The notes under the pieces were generated by a model, which saw only the letters and a program-made list of their open reading frames with translations, was not told the DNA's origin and ran no database searches. From assembly GCF_001039355.2 (NCBI RefSeq), contig NW_019776113.1, positions 278,762-314,595 on the forward strand: a stretch of 35,834 nt of DNA, given 5' to 3'. The DNA is from Lingula anatina. Its lineage: Eukaryota; Brachiopoda; Lingulata; Lingulida; Lingulidae. Shown in pieces: positions 28,878-35,834 of this stretch (position 1 is the first letter of the stretch; every line of letters begins with the position of its first letter). A program made the translations under genes and the position numbers.

Positions 28878-29720
28878 TCATTTTGAGTTGTAGAAAGGAT
28901 TTTTAATAATTGTTGTGATGACACCTGGCATGGTTCTTTTTATACCAGTAAGTATTTCATAGACATCATTGTCAGTAGTGATAGTGATATTCTCTGTGGT
29001 AAAAATGTCATCATCTTGAACATTGCTTTGCCCACTTTCAATGCCACAATTTTCTTGTATAATGTTGGTGCCATGATTTCCTGTGGTGTGGGTTATTCCG
29101 TGTGTTTTGCAGCTATGCCCTTGAACAAATTCTACTCCACAAAATGTGCATTTGTATGAGTTTTTACTAGTGTGGATTTTTTATGTGTAATAGAGGCTGA
29201 TTTTGTTATAATCTCTTCAGCGTGCATTCTATCATGAATGTTGCAAGAAACTTGGCTGTCAAAGGTTTTGTCACAAAATCTGCATTTACATGGCTCCTCT
29301 CTTGTGTGAATCCTTTCATGATATGTGCAATGCCCTTGTTGTGTGAAAGTTTGGTCAAAGAAACTACTCTGGAATAGTCTCTTTCCAGTGTGAATTCTCT
29401 CATGAATGTTGCAAAAAACTTGGCTGTTAAAAGATTTGACACAGAATCTGCACTTGAAAAGTCTCTCTCTTGTGTGAATTCTTTCATGAATGATGCAAGA
29501 AACTTTGCAGTTAAAAGCTTCAACACAGAATCTACACTTGTAAGGTTTTTCTCCTGTGTGAATTCTTTCATGAAAGGTGCGATAGCCTTTGTGTGTAAAA
29601 GTTTTCTCACAGTATCTACACTTGTGAAGTTTCTCTCCAGTCTGCATTTTTGCATTCATGAATGGTGCAAGAACTTAGTTGTGATAGTCTTGTCACAGAT
29701 ATTATTTCCTGTTTGTTGTC
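28878..29720 (-). pseudogene. C2H2 zinc-finger gene with frameshifts
   Basis: The minus strand encodes tandem CX2CX12HX3H fingers joined by HTGEK-type linkers, as in DNA-binding transcription factors. In one frame (29659 down to 29132) there are fingers CRYCEKTF..., CRFCVEAF..., CRFCVKSF..., a degenerate one in which both Cys are lost (SSFFDQTF...), and CRFCDKTF.... The frame then ends, but the next frame continues with a perfect finger (CTFCGVEFVQGHSCKTHGITH, two parts) and an open acidic tail to TGA at 28878-28880. Upstream, a further finger (CDKTI...) is broken by a frameshift and stop near 29660-29690. So at least two frame breaks exist. Either this is a young pseudogene or the sequence has errors. 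Confidence 0.8.
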
Positions 29721-31249
29721 CTTTTTTCCTGACAATTCCTCAGCTGTAGTTATGCCAGTGTCTTAAACGTTGCTAAGCCAGTATCGTAAACTTGCTATGC
29801 ACGTACCATCACTTGGAAAATCTGTAGGAATTATTCTGGCTTGAAAATTCCTGTCCAATACTAAAATTCAGCAGCACAATCTCTGATTACTGTTTATCCA
29901 GGCTTGGAGTCTGTTTGATCTGGTTGTATTAATATACCCAGTTTTTATACTACATGTAAGCCATATATATAGTTATTGTTGGCTACTGCTACATAAAATC
30001 TTGAATACAGACATTTTATTGGACAGTGTTAACTGTCAGTTACAGTGGACATATCTGATTGGTTGAAGTCATTCGTCTCTAATACTTCAGATGTAATGTT
30101 TTAAAGATGTTATCTGCACTGCAAATAATTGTCCGTCATTGGCTAACAGTTAAGATCAAAATAGTTATATATGATCCTAGTTAACAGGTAACAGGGCATT
30201 CCATCAATTTACACCTAGCCAGATAAAAGACAGCAAGTGATTTTATCAGTCAGTTTGTATTTGTCACACATGCCAGGCTGGTTCCGTAGATGATGTAATA
30301 AGTAATTTTGTAAAGCAATTGTTTATAGAAATGTCACAAAATATACATATGATGACATTTTCCTCAAAGAAGTCTACTTGTTCTTTACCAAATGACACTT
30401 TGAATAGAGGGAGGGAAGAGGATTTGAAGGAATTCATCAGATGCGATTAACAAGGATATCTAACATATTTACAGTTAATAGTGAAATATGAGTAATGATT
30501 TTTTTCAAATCTATTATTTGACATGCAATTAATTTTAAATAATTAAGGTTGAGAAATAATATTAGTCTAGTGATAGACTTAAAAACTTGATTTAATAACT
30601 CCACCAATCACTGGTTGTGCTTTTTGCTCTGTTTATCTGTCTCTTCAAAATATAATGCACAAAGTTAATTATGGATAAAGTTTGATGACATTTTCAAAAA
30701 CTGAGGGGACCAAGAAACAAGATTTAAAAAAAGATTTTGTTTGCAATTTATTTCTTAATAATAAGATAATTAATTAAATGTTTGTCAGTGCAAGCAGCAT
30801 ATTATGTCACAATGTACATAAGGATTTTAATGAAATTCATCAGAAAGAGAGAGATGGAGAGACAGAGAGATGTCATCATTGGAAAGGTACTTATGCAGGT
30901 GAGTCATGAGTTTGTAAAAATAACGATAAGCATTGTTCTCTGTTTTATCACTTTTAAATTTAGATGAATTCCTGCTTTAAAATGGCAACTCCATTGCACA
31001 GCCTTTAAATTGTTTTCATAGTAATAGAAAAAGATCCAAACAACAGCTTGATTACTGAGTTATAGTACCATCAGCGTGGTGCTGGCGGTACACATGGTTG
31101 CAGTCCTGACTGGTATCATCTGCTGGCTTTTTATGGGAAAAATTTCTATAAATGGCTAACTGAAAGTCATATATAGAGATTTCAAATATGCCCTTGGATT
31201 TGACCTTTGGCCTTTATTTCAAGGTGAAACGGTGTAACATGAAAATCTG
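29721..31249. other. Unassigned intergenic sequence
   Basis: AT-rich, with no recognisable gene on either strand. It ends at the single N at 31250. Confidence 0.4.
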
Positions 31250-31250
31250 N

Positions 31251-32875
31251 AGGTGGCACCTTATTTATTTTTATTCAAATAAAATTATTTCTTGTAATTA
31301 AACATCAATTAACATTACCTGAGGGCCATGGGGAAGACAAAAAATTAATTCACTATGTTTTATCCTCAATAACTATTTTTTGTAAATAAATAAATAAAAA
31401 CTTAGCTTTGTTATTTATTATAAAAAGCATTATATTTACCCCGCGACCTTGAATTTTGATACGGATTACCGTACAAACCTTGACAGCGTTGCTAGCTCTC
31501 AAATGTTACTTCATTCTTCAGTAAGACTTGTGCTGTGTGAAAAATAAACATACGGAGACATTTGCGCCCAAATACCTGTATATACTAAGCTCCATAAAAA
31601 CATGTAATTTGATCATATAAATTTTGAAAGTTCCCTTTCAGAAAATACGTCCTTACTTTGAAATACTGGTAAAGACTGAGAACATGCGTTTTTCAGGCGT
31701 CTGGACTGGTTGTTTAATTTGGTGCATGGGGGAGAGGGTAATATCTTCAACTTTGTAAAAGTGATTTTCTAAGAGTAGGTAGTTGTAGCTGAAGTTTCGA
31801 TGCAAAGGTAATTGAAACATTTGGCAGTATTGTTCGTATGCTAGTTTTCACAGCCCCTTGAAAGCCATTGTTCACTTCCCAAGATGCGTGAAACGTTCAT
31901 TTTATTTAGCGTGAAGCACCCCATTCCTGTGACTCGTACAGGTACATGCGGCTTTTTACTCTCCGTTATTCGTGAAAGAAAGTCGTCATACCCGGTGATT
32001 CGTGATACGTGATTTTTGACGCGCATTTTCAGTGAAATCTGAATAAAGTTTTATTTACTGTGTTTTGTGAATTGATAATTTTATTTCCCGTGAATTGTGA
32101 TCAGTACCCTTCAATGGTACCCTCTCTGGGCTGTATCCTCCCAAGGGAGGTGACAACATTTACACCTAGTCTGAGTCAGTATTAGTTTTTTTATGTACTT
32201 TATAAGAACATCTGTTAAGTCAATCCTAGCTGTGAGAGCTCTAGTTAACTAAGCTGTACTCACTCTAGGTCCTAATGAACGCTGTCACTAATTTTAACTT
32301 TCTATACAAATCGGGTAAACAAAAAACGCATCTTGTCTTCTCTAACACAATCGGTACAGATGACTTTTTTTTGGGGGGGGGTGAAACATAGCCAAATAAT
32401 TTGATATCAAACTTAATGGTTGATAAGATGTTATTATTTTTGCCATTATGATGGTAGAAATGCCTAAATCACCATCCCGGTATTAGGACCCCAGATCAAA
32501 TTACAAAAACAATTTTAAATCGAAACCTGCATTCAAAAAGCGTACATTATTATGTAATACAGGTGAGCATTTCGGTGAGAGGTGTTCAAGTAGGACCAAG
32601 GTCAGTAGAAGATGGAGAAGACAGAGGTTCTTGGTACGTTGCTGCAATTTCCACACGTAGGCCACAAATTTAGCACAGAAAATGACAGGAAGTTGCCGTA
32701 GTATTGTATAGATGATATAAGATAACGCCGTGTATTTTGTGTAGACGACAATTGCCCAAATGATGACATTTTAGTCCTTATGACGGTGGGAACATTGCAC
32801 TTATGTCCAATACACTCTCCATTAGAATTTCAAAATCAGTTCAAAGTTTGAATGATTTATTTTCTGTAATTTCAG
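31251..32875. other. Unassigned sequence containing a CGTGA-rich repeat-like block
   Basis: Within 31850-32110 the pentamer CGTGA and close variants (GTGAA, GTGAT) recur irregularly, for example GTGATTCGTGATACGTGA near 31996-32013. A CCTCCCAAGGGAGG palindrome follows near 32137. The block probably belongs to a dispersed repeat family. The rest shows nothing identifiable. Confidence 0.4.
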
Positions 32876-32951
32876 AGAAGGAACGCACTTGCCAATGAGG
32901 AAGTGAGAGGCTTATTGCTGCTGTCTAAAGGTCTGAACAAGTCCTCGACAA
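32876..32951 (+). CDS. Candidate internal exon, product unknown
   Basis: A 76-bp open stretch between a good acceptor (TTTCTGTAATTTCAG) and donor (ACAA|GTAAGA). In the open frame it encodes RRNALANEEVRGLLLL and then SKGLNKSST, leaving in phase 1. Base composition is less AT-rich than its surroundings. I do not recognise the protein; it could equally be a non-coding RNA exon. Confidence 0.35.
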
Positions 32952-33135
32952 GTAAGACGACTGGACAGATATCTACATTCTCTTAATTGTTTTATTGGCG
33001 AGTTAATTGACCTGTTTTCAAAGTATCAAAAATATGTTGTATATGAAATTAAACTTCAATCAAACAAATGCACGTTCAGTAACAAGATGTTGTACTATTG
33101 TGTCATTGCATTCCTGGAAACGACGGGACCAGGTT

Positions 33136-33170
33136 GGGGAGGTAAGGGGTGGGTGGGGGGTGGGCGGGGG
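33136..33170 (+). other. G-quadruplex-forming motif
   Basis: Six G-runs of 3-6 bases separated by loops of one base (one loop of six) on the plus strand. This far exceeds the G3N1-7 consensus. Confidence 0.8.
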
Positions 33171-33666
33171 TACAGTGTCCCTCCCTTAATTTAAGAGGTA
33201 TTCCTTCTCTCTTCCAAATTAACAAATCAAAACAAGAACAAGAACAAATGAAAAGCGGAAAAATTGTACATGAAACGAAACTAGACGAAATCCAGCTAAT
33301 GTATCCTCGCCCCCTCCCCCTGAAAACCCTGGCTTGGGCAGTGAAAACGTGTCTAATGTCTTTTTTTAGATCCTGTCAATTTTATACTAATTGGCCCCAT
33401 CTGCCAAATGTTTTCATTCACTGACTTTCATTTCCGTGAATATTTCTGTTAACCGGACGCCTGGTCCTTTCATACCGCATCTTACATATGAATGCAAAGA
33501 AGTATGTTGTCATTAAACAGTGTCCATAGGGTAGAAAAGAATAGGAATGGCACAATAGTGTTTTGTTTACATAATTTCATGTGTTCCAAAATAGCATGCT
33601 GTAAAGATATACACACACTGCTTCATCAAACCGTGTCGTGAATGTGATTTTCCTCGTTTATTTCAG

Positions 33667-33789
33667 TGGCTCCCAACTGCTGTTTACCGGGTGATTGGAT
33701 GCGTCGCCGATCAAAGACAACAGATTCCTGTTGGACATCGTCTGCGCCCATGCCAAGATTGTCTCGCTTGTTGAAGTTTGTCTTGTAAT
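33667..33789 (+). CDS. Candidate terminal exon, product unknown
   Basis: Follows a strong acceptor (TTTTCCTCGTTTATTTCAG). Joined to the exon ending at 32951, the phase matches and the frame stays open to TAA at 33787-33789, giving about 40 residues beginning MAPNCCLPGDW. Another plus frame and one minus frame are also open across this GC-richer patch, so the strand and frame are not settled. Confidence 0.3.
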
Positions 33790-34186
33790 TTATTTGCAGG
33801 GTAGACATTTGATATGAAATGTAATCTTTGCCTTGGATAGTAATATTCTGCATAAAATGTGTATAAAAATAATTGTTGTACGCAGCAAGAATTTTTAACG
33901 AAACTTCTGATCAGAAAAAAAAAAAGAAATGAATGGCGTCGACCCTGCATGTCGCTGGTTATATGTGATACATTCTTTCTAAATCGTAGTACAGTACTCT
34001 ATCCGCTCATATCGTTTCAAGGTATTTTATTTATTATGCATATTTATTATTGTGTCGGAAGGAAGTACCCATCAATTCTCAAACAAAAATACGGCACTTT
34101 TTGGAGTTCACCTTTAACAAAATAATTTTAATGCAAAAAGTATTTTACTGAAATGATGGATGAAAACAAAAATGAGAGTTATCAAA

Positions 34187-34228
<42 letters not shown>

Positions 34229-35834
34229 GCGATTTTTAGGTAGAGTACTGCTCCAGTACTATTGATTTTCTAGTTGAAGGTAAAAATTGTCTGTGGGCAA
34301 ATCTTCAGTTAGTCACTTAGCTGTGCATTTGAGGATATTTGAAATATTTATTTTGAATTAAATTGAATTGAAATCTGAGATTCCGATAAGAAAAATATCT
34401 CAACTTCATTACATGAAACTTTTGAGACACAAACGTTTTCATACAGTGACCGTAAAGTTTGAGAAATGAACAAGTTGTTAATTTAGAATAACTTACAAAC
34501 ACTGTTCTTCAAGTCATAATGCTTTGGAAATTACAGTGCTAGGAAAATAAAGTTTGTCCACGTGATTGCAGAATTGCCCATGTATAAGAAACGATCCTTT
34601 TTTTTTTAAGTTGTGGACATACGTTTGTGACGCATGTTAAGAATGAACTTACTTTGGTTTCGGTGTTTTGATATTTTTGTCTGATCAGTGACAGAGACCC
34701 ATGTACTGTGCTTGGAGGGGTCTAAAACAGTGTTAAGAAAATGAAACCAGGAGAGAAATAGGGATTTTCACGAAATTACTGCGCATTCGTTATTGCAGTA
34801 GGGGGAATATATGTTACCAGCGTGATAAAAATTGTCCCTTCTTAGGACCACCAAAATTTATCAGCATTGCATGAGCTAATTTGTGTGTTGTTCGACTTTT
34901 TGCCAATATCGCAAAGCAGAAATGTAAGTGCTCTCCTGGAAAAACTTTTGTTCATATGCATGAAAATATCTATTATTAATTAATATTTCTTTGGTTGTGA
35001 TTGAGGGGTGATTGAGAGAAAAAGGTCTGATTGGATGCCAGTCCCGCGCGTCCTGTTGGGGTATTTTTGCTAAGTGTTTCTTGATCACTGAGCACCGGAG
35101 ACCAGAGTAAGGGCGTTAGCATTTATAGATTAATGAATTTTAAGTCACCGTTTTTGTTTCTGCGTAATCTTTTCAGTTTTGTTTGTATATTTTTCTTAAA
35201 TGTCATGACTAGAATAAGCTTTGAAATTGACCATGTAGTCGAGTAGCCAGAACGCTAACCCTGCAATGTTTTTTCCTGTAAACTTTTTTTGCTGAAATGC
35301 ATTCTTTAGGTTGAGAGAAGCAAAATTAGCTTGGTTGCTATTTCCGAGACACTGAGCATTTTTCAATATGGCCGTCAATTTATGACAAAAAATAGAAAAA
35401 CGACCAGAAGTCACCGGGTAAACTTCATTGACAGCTTTTTTAAACGTGTATCCGATCAGGAGAGCATTACAGTACTAGTGAATACAGTTAAGCCAGTTAC
35501 ATATAGGAAAAAAGCCAAAATGGCCGTCAAAACATACGGCAGAATGTGAAAAAAGCTGCAAAATAAGTTCGTTTTTTTGGAAATTTAGTCTTATTAAAAA
35601 CATATCTGCCTTTACTATTTATATCCATTATGATAATTTGTTAGTCATGACCCTAAACTCTCAGAAACTGCTTATTTGACATTAATCAGATGGTGGCAGA
35701 CGGTGCCATCTCCTGAGAGTCCATTTGCCACTCCGACGAGCCCCATAGTCAAAGCTTGCTTTGTTATATGTTGCAAGCTTTTTAAAAAGAAATCATTTCA
35801 TCTGGGTTACAAAACTTAGAGAAGCTTATAAGCT
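33790..35834. other. Unassigned sequence to the window end
   Basis: No recognisable gene. It contains the ATT microsatellite and scattered short open frames of at most about 90 codons without known motifs. Confidence 0.4.
34187..34228. repeat. (ATT)n microsatellite
   Basis: About fourteen uninterrupted ATT units. Confidence 0.95.

Noticed and set aside
29206-29749. Other-frame and opposite-strand open frames over the zinc-finger locus
   Set aside because: They are shadows produced by the repetitive finger sequence and carry no C2H2 pattern.
35222-35265. tRNA-like string (GTCGAGTAGCCAGAACGCTAACC)
   Set aside because: Resembles a tRNA 5' half loosely, but no matching T-arm or acceptor stem follows, so neither a tRNA nor a tRNA-derived SINE can be supported.

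Overview
This is a eukaryotic, invertebrate-animal genomic window. The evidence is a multi-exon gene with GT-AG introns, a CR1/Rex1-like LINE, a Ty3/Gypsy retroelement with an F-type envelope gene, a hAT relic and a C2H2 zinc-finger locus. Lophotrochozoan (mollusc-like) ancestry is a guess from repeat flavour only. No bacterial operon, CRISPR array, rRNA or tRNA gene was seen. The scaffold contains one 461-base gap (10733-11193) and three single-N joins (4848, 17503, 31250), so order across those points is not assured.

Layout. 1-5120: CpG-richer sequence with no recognisable gene. 5125-5280: three-copy 52-53 bp tandem repeat. 5281-7685: AT-rich, with foldback elements. 7686-10732, minus strand: seven exons of WDR59, a GATOR2 subunit of amino-acid signalling to mTORC1. 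The exon phases chain perfectly, but both ends of the gene are missing. 11194-12172, plus strand: 3' end of a LINE with a (CTTAT)n tail. 13381-13915, plus strand: decayed hAT transposase relic. 14867-26295, plus strand: composite env-bearing Ty3/Gypsy locus. 28878-29720, minus strand: frameshifted C2H2 zinc-finger gene. 31840-35834: mostly unassigned, with a CGTGA-rich block, a candidate spliced exon pair and a strong G-quadruplex motif.

The retroelement is the most interesting part. Copy 1 has a 5' LTR, a tRNA-Ala-like primer site, a complete gag and a protease joined out of frame to integrase by an internal deletion. After a single N, copy 2 supplies a 5'-truncated gag, an intact pol (protease, RT, RNase H, DD35E integrase, chromodomain-like tail), an intact F-type env and a 3' LTR. 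In both copies gag and pol share one frame and are separated by a single UAG in an identical context, which points to stop-codon readthrough. The two LTRs are strongly diverged although pol and env are open, so they probably belong to different insertions or to an assembly chimera.

In WDR59, several splice sites lie inside or beside tandem repeats. The clearest is a 21-bp minisatellite that multiplies a splice donor in phase.
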